A stretch of 64,000 nucleotides of DNA from Pristionchus mayeri (taxonomy: Eukaryota; Nematoda; Chromadorea; Rhabditida; Neodiplogasteridae): contig BTRK01000007.1 in the NCBI GenBank assembly GCA_036245805.1, forward strand, positions 1,270,586 to 1,334,585, given 5' to 3'. The notes beneath the pieces were generated by a model. It worked only from the letters and a program-made list of their open reading frames with translations. It did no database searches and was not told the origin of the DNA. The translations under genes and the position numbers were made by a program. Positions 37,855 to 49,073 of the stretch are shown here, piece by piece. Within the stretch, counting starts at the first letter, position 1. Each line of letters begins with the position of its first letter.

Positions 37855-40027
37855 TCTACCCCATACCCTACCCCTACAGTATCCCTGATGTAGATACCGT
37901 AACTACATCCAAATATTTGTTCGTATCTTTCACCTTTGTGAACCGCTGTGTGATATGATAAAATTGTAGACTCAGGTGTGCATGTATGTTTCACGGGTTA
38001 CACTTCTCAACGAAATGTTTCATTGGATAGTCGAGCTCCTTCTCATCTTGGAAAAATAAGTAGCATAATGTGAGATCATATTCAGCACGAAGTGTTACTG
38101 CATTCATCCGTGCACGACTTCGATTGATCTGCTCCCATCATCTGGCACTGCCCGGTAGCTAGACGGTAGTTTGTCGGTAGGTTGCGCTTCCGGAACATGT
38201 TTTACCACTTTCGAATCTCTGTGCCAGATGAAGCAAAGTGTAAAATGCTGTGCTGAGGAAGTCCTAGGTTGTGCCCTGGTCTGTCTGAACGCTAGTCACA
38301 ATCCCTTTTTCTCCCTAGCTAAGTGCGCATGTCTGCTCTAATGAATGTTTAGAGAGGAACGAGAATCTGTTCCCGGATCTAACCGCGCGCTCTCTTCATT
38401 TAGCACGCTCTCTCACTCTGTCTGACAGGCGGGAAAGGAGGAAGTTTTATTTCTTTATCTAGATAACTGGTAATTCGAGTAGGTAAAATTTGGATAATGC
38501 GCTCGTGCCATTCCAATTTTTGCATTATCGTCTGGCTCTCCTCAATTCCCACACTCTCTCGCCCAGACTAAGGTAGAGATCATGAGTGAACAGATAGGGA
38601 CGATTCTACTAGAGACATGTTTACTACGCGGCCATCAATTAGGGCGAGTTCGTCCCATGAATTGTCTCAGTTCTGCCTGTTGTGGTGACATGCAAATCGC
38701 ATAGATGGAAATCGCGCGTCATTTCGTCATTCTCCCCTCAATTTCCATTCATTTCCGCCTCATCTCTCGCTGACAGGCGGTCGATCCAGGTGATTTATGC
38801 CTTTCCCGAACTTTTCTTTCGCCGCTAAACTCCTTAAAGTTTAAAGTTTAAAGCGTTCTCACATGCCAGTAGCTAGATTTGACTTCGCATGCTCTGCACG
38901 TGTTTTCTGTCTGTTGTGAGGGCGTGAGAAACAGCGGCTATTGCACGGTTCTGCCCCACCCCTACCTGTTCTTTACTTCCTCCTTTCTTCTTCTGCTGGT
39001 TTTATGGGATCAGAGTGAGCTCTGATAGGCAATGGGTAGTTTGGTTTATCTCCCGCATCCATTCATCCCCCCACTGTTTGCGGATTAGTTTCTCCAGTAG
39101 CATTCCGATGATGCACTTTTTGTAATTTCTTTCGAACAGCGTAAACAAACGCATAGTAATCTTTCCATGAGTCAGTAGAGATCAAAGACCACCCACTCTG
39201 CTCTAGTCTAGCCGCATGACTCAGCGTCATTCCCCGTTTGCGAGGGCGTTTAGTTTGGACAGATGTGTTTTTCCCACGCCAGCAATCGAGAAATCAAGCC
39301 CAATTGCACTGCTTTTGTTTCCGGAAAACGCGCATTACACGCACAAATCGGTCTGGATTTCCCACCGTTCTCTCATTTTTCTATGCTCTCGCTTCTTTTC
39401 CTTGCTATTCCCTTCTTTCTTCCTGTCTAGACAAGAGAGAGAGCGTGCTCATTGGAGAGAGCGAGTCAGACCCTCCCCTCCTCTTCCCATTCCCCTCCTG
39501 TCTGAGTGCACTTTCTCCGAGACACCTCTCTGACCCCATACCGGCGCGCGCCTATCACTTTTTTCCGTTGAAAATCCTCCCATTCCCTCGTGCTCTCTCA
39601 CTTTTGCGTGCTCTCTCGCTCCCCCATTCCTCCCGGTCTCCTCGTTTCTCGTATGGCAAGGGAAGGGGGCTAGAGATCATGGGGATGAGAGAGAGGCGCG
39701 CGTCCCCAGCACCCTTCAACGTGACGGTGTTCCATTACATATGGGCGTTTCTCGGAATTTTCTCGATATCTTTCCGCCTTTCTTGTCCCGTTTCCCTCGC
39801 TCTCTCTCCTCTTTCGCCCCTTGTTAGTGCTGAATCACCGGGTCTTGCACACGTGCGCTCGAATTTTCGCTTTTCTCAGTCCGGATAATTGGTATTTCGT
39901 CCTCAATTCGTACTTGATCTTTGATTTTTCGATTGTCTTTGCTCTTATTTCGCTAGTTTTTGCTATAGAGGTAATATTAGGTGTTCGAGTGGGAGAGAGT
40001 TCGAGTTGATCTTTGATCTTTCCAGCC
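37855..40027. other. Intergenic region between the two right GSTK genes
   Basis: Mirror of 24591-26763. Polypyrimidine-rich towards GSTK-B. A TTTGATCTTT run ends 8 bp before the GSTK-B ATG, with a CCAG acceptor-like site 3 bp before it. No gene is called. Confidence 0.6.
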
Positions 40028-42544
40028 ATGACTCGCTGCCACACCGTCAAGCTGTACTACGACATCATCTCGCCCTACTCCTTCATCGGATTCGAGGTGA
40101 GCGAAGATCAAAGATCAATCTTGCTGTGGGAAACACGTGCATACATGTTTCTTGCTCACATAGAATAGGTAGATTCCGTATTCAGCCTTTGGTTTATATG
40201 CCTGCATGTTTCTGCATCAGAAAGCAAGGGAAAGTGATTGAATGGGTTCCTGTTTCGTTGCTTCGCTCTTTTCGTGCGCATGGGAAAGCCCCGTTTCTCC
40301 AGTTTCCGAGGCCTAATTGCGCACTGCGAAACAGCTCCTTGCATTAGAAAATTCCACGAGCGATTTGACACTTATGAGCTATGATTGTGGCCCCACGTTG
40401 TCCCTATGAGTGATGACCGTGATCTCAAGTCGTTGACTCTCCTGATAACGAGAATATGACCTAGTTACCATTCTGGAAAGCGGAAAGCGTGGCATTCACG
40501 TGCTCAAAAAATCGCTTGTCCTTCCTTCAAACACCTTTCGAAGCGCAATTGTAAACAATAAATGGTGCGTTCATTAGTATATTCACGCAAAGTTTTGCAT
40601 AATTTATAAATCGCTTATCGAGTAATAGCATGCTCTTGAGCACGTGATTCGCATGTTGAGAGGAAGATGACTAGCACCGGGATATCAGCATAGTTCGAAA
40701 TCACTCACAAACTAGAGGGGCCATTCCTTTTTGACCTCGTCCACACCCTTAGTGCTCTGTTGCAACACTAAATGCTGAAAGAATCAAACCAGTAGGCCGA
40801 AAGTGGGTGCATAGTGGTGTCCACAGCTGGGCTTGCTGTCTGTATCATTGCACGATTACTACAGTTCCGACTACAGTACTACTACAGTACTAGCATACAT
40901 ATCAGGTTGCTGTATCCCTGATCTTTGAACCCTGCAGTCCCTCCTCCGCTACCGTGTCGTGTGGCCGATCGACGTCGTCCTCAAGCCCATCTGCCTCGGC
41001 GGACTGTTCAAGTAAGCTTCACATCTTTCATTCTCCCTGAGTTTAGGTTGATCTTTGATTTCTCTCATGTATTTTCTACACGTTTGCACGTAGCCCTCGC
41101 TGTCTAACCGAGTTATCACCCGAATTCAAGAGTGCTCATTGCAGGGATGTCGGCAACAAGCCACCCGTGAAGAGCTGCGAGGCCAAGGTTGGTCTTTGAT
41201 CTCTCATATTTGATCTTTATTTTAATTTTTGATCTACACTTCACTGTTTCTCCATCTAAAACGGCATGTGTTCACCCTGTTCAGGGATGTGTAGAAACGG
41301 AGGCAAAACATGATGATTTCTTATTTCTCTAATTTTATCTTTGATCCCTCGCAGGCGACGTACATGGCCAAGGAGATCGAGATGATCTCGCGCCACTTCG
41401 GCGTCCCGATGAACGTGCCCAAGGTGAGAGTGGGCGGGGCTTGAAAATGGGCGGGGCCAGAAAGGGGGGGCTTGATAATGTGCGGACCCTGACAATTCAG
41501 AACTTCTCCGAGCACGTGATGGGCAACAGCACGATCGACGCCTGTCGCCTGATCATCGCCGCGCAGAGGCTCGAGCCGGAGAAGGTATCGAGTGAAAAGG
41601 GCAGGCCGAGGGGCATGGGCGGAGCTTGGAAATGGGCGGAGTTTGGAAAATGGGCGGGGGATTGGGAAAGGGGCGGAGTCTGAAAAGGGGCGGAGCTTTT
41701 CCAGGCGGAGACGGTCTCTCGCCAGCTCTTCTCCCGCTTCTGGATCGAGAATCTGCTGGTGAAGAGCGAGGAGGATCTCAAGAAGGTTCGATTCCTTCTT
41801 CTGCATCTTTTACATCTTCTCGTCTTTATCTTCCCTGAACACGTGCATGAGCGTGCATAGCTCCTTAGGATACTAAAGTTGAGATGAAAGATCACTTTGA
41901 GGTGCTTTGGGTTTCTTTTCTCTCTTGCTACGCTGAATTTGCAACATTCTCATCTCTTTTCTCACTGTTCCGAAGCATTTATGTGCGTGCATAGCTGATT
42001 AGGAAAATTGCTAAAATTGAAGACTAGAGATCATGGATCAAAGATCATCTTCTTCAGGTGCTCAAGGCGTCTCAGATGACGAACGTGAAGGAGATGCTGG
42101 AGGAGATGAAGAAGGATGACGTGAAGGAGGAGCTGAGAAGGAACACCAAGGAGGTCCAGGAACTGGGAGTGAGTGATCTTTGATCTTTATATTTGATTCT
42201 TGAACTTTGATCTGTCTGTGAGTGAGTATCAGAACTGGTAGAGGGCTATTCTTAGAGTGATCTTTGATCTTATGCCATAGAGTTGCGATATCTTAGTGCT
42301 AATACACGTCTAGCCAGCTAACTATCCTAGAGAAAGAAACATTTGTGTCCTATGAGATTCGTGAAACATATTTGTTCCGGCATCATTTCATTGTTTTGAG
42401 GCGTTCGGTATGCCGTGGATCTCGGTGACTCGGATGGATGGGTCGGCGACTGAGAACTACTTCGGATCGGATCGATTGCCGATCATTGGGGAATTCATCG
42501 GCCAGAGCTACCACGGACCACTCAGGCATCTCTCCCTCTACTAG
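40028..42544 (+). CDS. Glutathione S-transferase kappa (GSTK-B), right palindrome copy
   Basis: Exons: 40028-40096, 40938-41011, 41145-41187, 41355-41423, 41501-41584, 41705-41785, 42058-42168 and 42401-42544. The 675 nt give 224 residues. Ser15 in SPYS, GNKPP 51-55, FGMPW 179-183 and FGSDR 198-202 match the family. Exons 4 to 7 have exactly the same lengths as in GSTK-A (69, 84, 81, 111 nt), so the two are tandem-duplicate paralogues. GSTK-B has lost the intron that splits the last two exons of GSTK-A. The last intron ends TTTTGAG, a rare acceptor. Residues 178-200 and the Lys/Glu-rich stretch in exon 7 (KEMLEEMKKDD) differ most from GSTK-A. The C-terminus is LSLY. Confidence 0.95.
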
Positions 42545-43837
42545 AGAAAAGAGAGAGAGAGGAGAGAAGGAGTGAGGGTAACTGTGATACTGGTGGTGAT
42601 AAAGACGATTTCCAGATTAGCTAAGCTTGTTGATGCATTGCACGGTACATTAATAGTCTCACCGGGATCATGGAATGTAGATACAGTTTGGACTTTCCTT
42701 TCTGACTGTATTTCTAGCTATTGTTTCACCACTCAATTTTATCCACACAAATCGAACAGGTATTGAGTTTAAGATATGAATAAAGAGATTTTAAAATATA
42801 TCAGACATGGTTACGTAGATAAACAATATACGGAGGAGTAAAGGATGATCTGACAGAAATTAGTGTAATCAGAAGGGCATCAATATTTTGGAAATCTTAG
42901 AGGGGTATTTCTAATGGAGATAAGTGACTGAATGCATGAAATTGGAGTAACTTTCCACAATAAAAATAAGAGTAGCTTGTTCCCTTTAGCGCATCATCTC
43001 ACCTCTCAGCTGATCACGTGACTGTGTCAGCTCCCCACAGCCTTCGCCCCTGCATCAGAAACAGCGGCGAGCTTGAAGGCAAAGCGAGTAGACATCGAAA
43101 TTCCGGCAATGCTCTCTCCATTCACCATTCTATCACGAGAAAGAATGAAGAATAAAGCGCCCAATACCGAATCTCGAAGTCTATAATGCAAACAGTTCCC
43201 TATCGCCAGCTTCAAGACGCATGATCTTATCAGGTCTGCTTCAAGATGGGGGGAGCTGAGACAGCCACGATGACGGCACGTTGAAAGCGAATGTGCAACT
43301 ATTGAGAGTAGATTACTCTGTATTAGGCAGACTAGAAAGCGGAAAGTTACTCGGGATAAGCGGTGGACGGAGAGGGGGAGGGGGAATTTAATTATTGTTA
43401 AAGAATTTGGAGAGGGTTGATGGGGGTGTTCCACGTGGGTATATGGAAGAGGCCAACTGAAGACTGCAAGACTGCACGTAGAGGTTGCGGAAGCGTAGTT
43501 GAAGCATGCGAGCCTGAAATCGATCAATTATTGATGCTATTTGTTCGAAATCGATATGAAATTAAATAGATAGACTAATGCTATGTATATAAGAGGGGTA
43601 GGGTACATTGGTTAGCAAGTACAATACAAACATGTTCAGGAAAAAACAGCTTTCAACCAGAACACCTTTTTGCAACTGTTGTACAGAATTCAACTGTTGC
43701 ATTAGCAACAGTTGAACTTTTTTGTTTTCCACATGAAACAATTTGAGCTAGTTCAACACGCTTGCAACAGCTGAACCCTGTTGCTTACGAGTTGAAAGAG
43801 TTTGTAATTGCCAATCGGTGTAACCAACCCCCCTTAT
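42545..43837. other. Intergenic region downstream of GSTK-B (right)
   Basis: Mirror of 20781-22073, including the 12-bp hairpin at 43689-43716. AATAAA-like signals occur near 42779. No gene is called. Confidence 0.6.
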
Positions 43838-45143
43838 CAGAGGTCTTCTGAGAGATTGCATGAAATCGAGACCCCCCTTTGGCAAACTGTTCAAAGTGCT
43901 TCAATCTGAATGCCCTTCTGGTGGTTGATGTGCCTGGGGCATAGTAACTTTCATTAAGTCGGTGGGGCCATAAATTCAAAACTGCCTAAAATCCGGCTCT
44001 GGAAATTTCGAAAATTCAAAAAATCATATATTCCTTCAAAGTTACGTAAAAAAAGTCGATCAAAAAAGCAATATGACCGCCTCATTGAGTAGAATAATTT
44101 CGATGTTGACGATAAATCTGTAGAAAAACAATGAAATACCGTAATCTACAAAAAGATTGTTGTAGGGGTCGAAAAAATACATAAAAATGCCCTAAAAAAT
44201 TATCCCTTTTACCTGTGAGATTATTTCAGATTCGAATTCTACGTCCTTTTTCACCCCGGGGAAAGTAGGTCTCGTAAAAATTGCGAGCACACTTTTTTTG
44301 CCTTTTTGCTGTTTACGTGCAAAAAAGCAAAAAAGCGTATCGTGTTTTTTGAGACATGCTCATGATATTTTTGATTGTAGATACTGTTTGCGGCCTCCAA
44401 TTGCCTCCAAATGTGGTCCAGAAGTCATACTGAACTATACACATGTGTCAAAATTCAAAATATGCAAAATTGCAAAATTTTTGAAATTTTTTTTCGACCA
44501 TTTCGACCGAAAAAATCGAAATTTCAAAAATTTTGTAATTTTACATATTTTGAAATTGGTCACGTGTATATGCTCCAGTAAGACATCTGTGCCAAATTTG
44601 GAGGCAATTGGAGGCAGCAAATAGTATCTACAATCACATATATCATGAACATGTCTCAAAAAAACACGAGATCCGGCACGTAAATAGCAAAAAAGCAAAA
44701 AAAAAGTGTGCTCGCAATTTTTACGAGACCTACTTTCCCCGGGGTGAAAAAGGACGTAGAATTCGAATCTGAAATAATCTCACAGGTAAAAGGGATAATT
44801 TTTTAGGGCATTTTTATGTATTTTTTCGACCCCTAAAAATTTTTTTTGTAGATGACGGCATTTCATTGTTTTTCTACAGATTAATCGTCAACATGGAAAT
44901 TATTCTACTCAATGTCATATTGCTTTTTTGATCGACTTTTTTACGTAACTTTGAAGGAATATATGATTTTTTTGAATTTTCGAAATTTCCAGAGCCGGAT
45001 TTTAGGCAGTTTTGAATTTACGGCCCCACCGACTTAACTGAAAGTTACTATGCCCCAGGCACATCAACCTCCAAGGGGGCATTCAGATTGAAGCACTTTA
45101 AACAGTTTGTCAAATACCACCTGCGACCTCTAGAAGACCTCTG
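43838..45143. mobile_element. Foldback element FB2 (right copy)
   Basis: Reverse complement of 19469-20780, with a 6-bp deletion (CGCCTC) near 44920 in one arm. The long inverted arms are intact otherwise. Confidence 0.88.
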
Positions 45144-45561
45144 TTATATGAGAGACTTTTTGACTCAGTGAACATATGCTTGGCAAAGTGCGAAAAAACG
45201 AAATCCTCCTAAATGCGCATACATGTAGTACTCGGTGAGTGTAGCTCAGACCTATTTAGTGTTCTAGATTGCTCGCTGATGAACGAAATATACTTTAGTC
45301 CGAAAATTGAAATTTTCGAATTTTGCCATTTCGAATCCGATTTAAATGGCTGATGTTTTAAAAAATCAATAATATTTCATAGATTATATGTGCCAAATTC
45401 CAGAATGATTGGGCATCAACTCGTGAAGAAACAGCGAAAATATTGTTTTGAAATTTTTTAATTAATTCAGATGGGTGGGTAGCAACCATTTTTATTTCGC
45501 TATTATCTAGAGTGGCATGCTTGCTATTCATATAATAAATTAAAAAGAAATTTAAAAAATA

Positions 45562-46802
45562 TTAGGTTGTCCGGAAAGTTCGTTCATTTTTTGTTTTTAT
45601 TTTTTATTCAATACTTTACAATTCTCAGTGATCAATGTATGCTCCCATGTTTCCCCTCACTTCCTTCCAGCGATCGGGCAGAGTAGCGATTCCTCTCTCC
45701 CAGAAATCGGGAGTCCTCGAGATCATCCATTCCACGAAAGCCCTCACAACTTGATCTCGATTTTTGAAGTTCTTCCCCTTGCAGAAGTCTGAGAGAGAGC
45801 GGAAACAGTGGAAGTCACAAGGAGAGAGGTCCGGAGAATACGGTGGGTGGGGAACCCTCTCGATATCCAGCTCGTCCATTTTCTTCTGAGTCAATTTCGC
45901 GCGATGAGGGCGAGCATTGTCCATCAAAAGAAGGATTTTGCCCTCGCTCACGAGACTGGGAGGGGTTCTATGGGAGACTTCTTCCAGTTGGTTGGAGAAT
46001 AGGTCGGCAGTGATGTTGGTGCCAGGGGACAGGATCTCCTAGTAGATCGGACCGAGCACGGAGAAGTAGAAGCAGAGGAGTTCCTTCTTTCCATGCTCTT
46101 CCTTCTTCGGAACTGGCTTGGGCTTCTTATCCGCATCGACCCACTGTAGTTTCCTCTCAGGGTTATCGTAGGCGATCCACTTCTCATCTGCGGCGACAAT
46201 TGAATTAACCCATCCAAGATTTGATCTGCGATTGAGCAATTCATGACAGATCTCGACACGGTTTTTCAGTTGCGCCGGAGAGAGATCATGGGGAACCACT
46301 TGTGGGAGCTTGGGCTTCTTTCCCACTCGATGAAGGATATCGGACACCGTCGATTTAGGAGTGCCAGTCTCTCTCTTCAAATCGCGCACACTGGCTTTGG
46401 GCTTCCTCTTCAGAGTGCTGAGGACAAGAGACTGATCGAGGGTCGGAGGGCGTCCAGAATGGGGATGATCTTCGAGACTATAGTCTCCGTTTTTGAAGCG
46501 AGAGAACCACTTCTGGCAGAAACGAAGGGAGGGGGCATCGTCACCTTCAGATTGGGCAAGGGCTGAATGGGCCTGTCTCACCGACTGGCCAAGGCGGTGA
46601 TAATGTAGCAAGACTGCGCGGAGGTAAAGGTGAGACTCCATCACGAAAATCGATGTAGAAACTAAGCGATTGATTCAATCCTCTCACCATTTAGCGTCAG
46701 GATGATGCAATACTTTGTTGACAAATAACATTGCGTGATTGCGAAATTCGATCACAAACTGAGTTTTTACAAAGGCATGAACGAACTTTCCGGACACCCT
46801 AA
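45562..46802 (-). mobile_element. mariner transposon (right copy)
   Basis: Same 1,241-bp element, TIRs and TA duplications as the left copy, in mirror orientation. It was duplicated with the palindrome and did not insert independently. Confidence 0.95.
45625..46641 (-). pseudogene. mariner transposase with one in-frame stop (right copy)
   Basis: Same D,D34D frame and the same TAG stop at codon 201 (46039-46041) as the left copy. One difference: codon 61 is His (CAT) here and Arg (CGT) on the left, in the GRPP hinge region after the first helix-turn-helix. The shared stop shows that inactivation came before the palindrome. Confidence 0.95.
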
Positions 46803-47543
46803 TAGGTTTTTGAGAAATCGTCCAAAATGTGTAAAAATTCACTTCTCGGTCATCCTGAAACTACCGTACTCGAGCCGGTCGAGTGTTGAGAGAGTGTGCA
46901 GAATGAAGAGATGATTACACGAATTTGTGTGAGGTTTAGGATGATGTTGGATCCTCCTATGGTTACATGAGTCACACCATCCAGACTGGGTCAGCTAGCA
47001 TTTGTCGGCTACCGTAGTCTGTACTACTGCAACACTGATATTATAAAATCACCAAATGGTGCCAATCTAGCCGTAGTGGCACAATAGATGCCGGACAAGC
47101 TGGAATGAATTTAGACATACGTACAGTACTCCTGCTACCGTATCCCCTCCACATCAACGTAATTCATGTATTTGTCTCTTCATTCTGCACACTCTCTCAT
47201 CACTCGAGTACGGTAGTTTCGGGCTGATCGAGAAGTGACTTTTTACACATTTTGGACGATTTCTCAAAAACCTATTTTTTTATTTCTTTTTAATTTATTA
47301 TGTGAATAGCAAGAATGCCACTCTGGATAATAGCGAAATAAAAATGGTTGCTACCCACCCGTCTGAATTAATTTAAAAAATTAAAAAAATATTTTCGCTG
47401 TTTCTTCACGAGTTGATGCCCAATCATTCTGGAATTTGGCATATATAATCCATGAAATATTACTGATTTTTTAAAAGATCAGCCATTTAAATCGGATTCG
47501 AAATGGCAAAATTCGAAAATTTCAATTTTCGGACTAAAGTATA

Positions 47544-48994
47544 AGAAACTTCATCGAACGAGAGATCGAGGAAGGAACGAGATTGAGAGATGGACACGAA
47601 GTTCACCTAAACAAACTAAATTATTGATTCCTAATTGTCTTCTTTGGTACCTGGGCGAACCGGTAGAGGAAAGTGTCGAGATCCGTGAATTCAATCAGGC
47701 GGAGATCTCTCTGGATGTAGAACATATTCTCGACCGTCGTACGGTCTCGAAGGAATGCGCCACACTCAGGTACCACAGCATCCTAAGAAATAATTTGATT
47801 CCAGAGTACGATTATAGGGAGCAACAGAGTTCTCGTTAAGTAGACACATATTGACTATACTAAGGAATAAAGTGCATAGTACTGACCATGGAGTGGAATC
47901 GAGCTCCCTGTAGTAGCTCATACACGTTCTCTTCCCTGATTTCCAACCGACCCGTGTACATGTAGTCGACGAGGTCGCTCATCGTCGAGTAATCGATCAC
48001 TGAATCATCACCAGAAATTAAGAGCAACTAGTTGGTTTAGATATCCGGAGGTTGATCTTTGATCTCTCACCTGCGACAATGTCGACTGTGCCAGACGATT
48101 CTTCAGCGAAATTGGACATGGAGCGGAAGTACACTGATTTTGAATTCAGTAGGTCCTGGGAAAAGCAGATGAAGAGGGTAGGGTATTATAGCAATCAGAA
48201 ACTGAGAATTAGTGCTGTCGAATTACTTCTCCTAATTTATCTTTGGAAAGTTCTTCTCACTTTGTGCGCTGGGATGGTGCGGCCCGCAAATCTTCTCACT
48301 TTGTGCGCTGGGATGGTGCGGCCCTCAATGTTGATCATGATGTCGAATCCCCTCCCTTCCTTTCGCATCGTCTTGAATGGAGTGCAGTGCTGTAGAAATG
48401 AACGATCATAATATACATTCATATGCAGGGGCGGAAATGTAAAATTCACTAAAAATACTCGCCTCCGGCAGCTTGTGAACGATTGTGTGTGAATTGGGGC
48501 AGACATCAGCCACTCGGAGGTCCAATTGGAGCCCTGAGAACCAATGAATATGGGAAATTTAAAAATATTTTAAAATTAATTTTCAAAATTACGATTTAAA
48601 CAGGCTGCAGGATTCCCATAGGTCAACAATTCAACGCGTGAAAGCAAGTGCCCTCATCTAGACGCCTTACCTACTCGTGTTTTCGAATTCAAATTCCCCG
48701 CCCTCTTGATCATTTCTCCCATTATCTCCCCTATCGGAGCGGTCGTCAGTCAAAGTGAATCCTCCTACGTCTTATTGTGAGCTTGTTTTCCTTAATTACT
48801 AACCGCAAAGGGAGAAGGGCGCGGTCTCATGCTGCTTCTCGACGAGAGAAGAGGAAGAGGAGGGTGTAGATGACCTGTGATGGGCGGAGTCCCGTTCGAA
48901 TTGGGTACTGAACTTACTCAATCAACGAGGGTGTGTCCGAGGGAGAGTTGGGTGGAGGGTTATCGGTGTTGTCTTGTGAATGTGCTTGATCCAT
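47544..48994 (-). pseudogene. BTB-kelch gene 5' half, K3 (truncated)
   Basis: Minus strand. ATG (48992-48994) gives MDQAHSQDNTDNPPPNSP, then TAA after SLIE; that TAA forms a GTAAGT, so it could be a new donor instead. There follow a BTB exon (IEGRTIPAHK), BTB segments near 48160-47885, and a BACK exon near 47783-47651 (DAVVPECGAFLRDRTTVENM...). The next BACK exon (VNFVSISQSRSFLDLS) runs into the palindrome edge at 47543, so all kelch repeats are lost. A 39-bp tandem duplication (near 48252-48329) repeats the end of the BTB exon and its donor. BTB proteins dimerise and bind cullin-3; this remnant could at most make a BTB fragment. Confidence 0.85.
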
Positions 48995-49073
48995 ACTGTA
49001 TTTTCTGGAGAGGAAGTTGTAGGGTCAGAAGAGAACGCAAACTCGTCGGGAAAACAAGCGACCACTCGGGATG

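Larger units (their letters stand above)
33160..47543. repeat. Giant palindrome, right arm (14,384 bp)
   Basis: Reverse complement of 17069-31458, 6 bp shorter (CGCCTC missing near 44920). The outer end joins directly to the BACK-domain exon of kelch pseudogene K3. Confidence 0.97.
45146..47543. mobile_element. Foldback element FB1 (right copy), truncated, with mariner
   Basis: Reverse complement of 17069-19466. The outer 158 bp present in the left copy are missing because the palindrome arm stops here and kelch K3 sequence begins. Confidence 0.87.

Noticed and set aside
17069..47543. Giant palindrome as a pure assembly or amplification artefact
   Set aside because: Not excluded, but the asymmetric spacer, a 6-bp indel, base differences between arms and distinct outer flanks are not what a simple fold-back chimera gives. 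Reported as real pending spanning reads.
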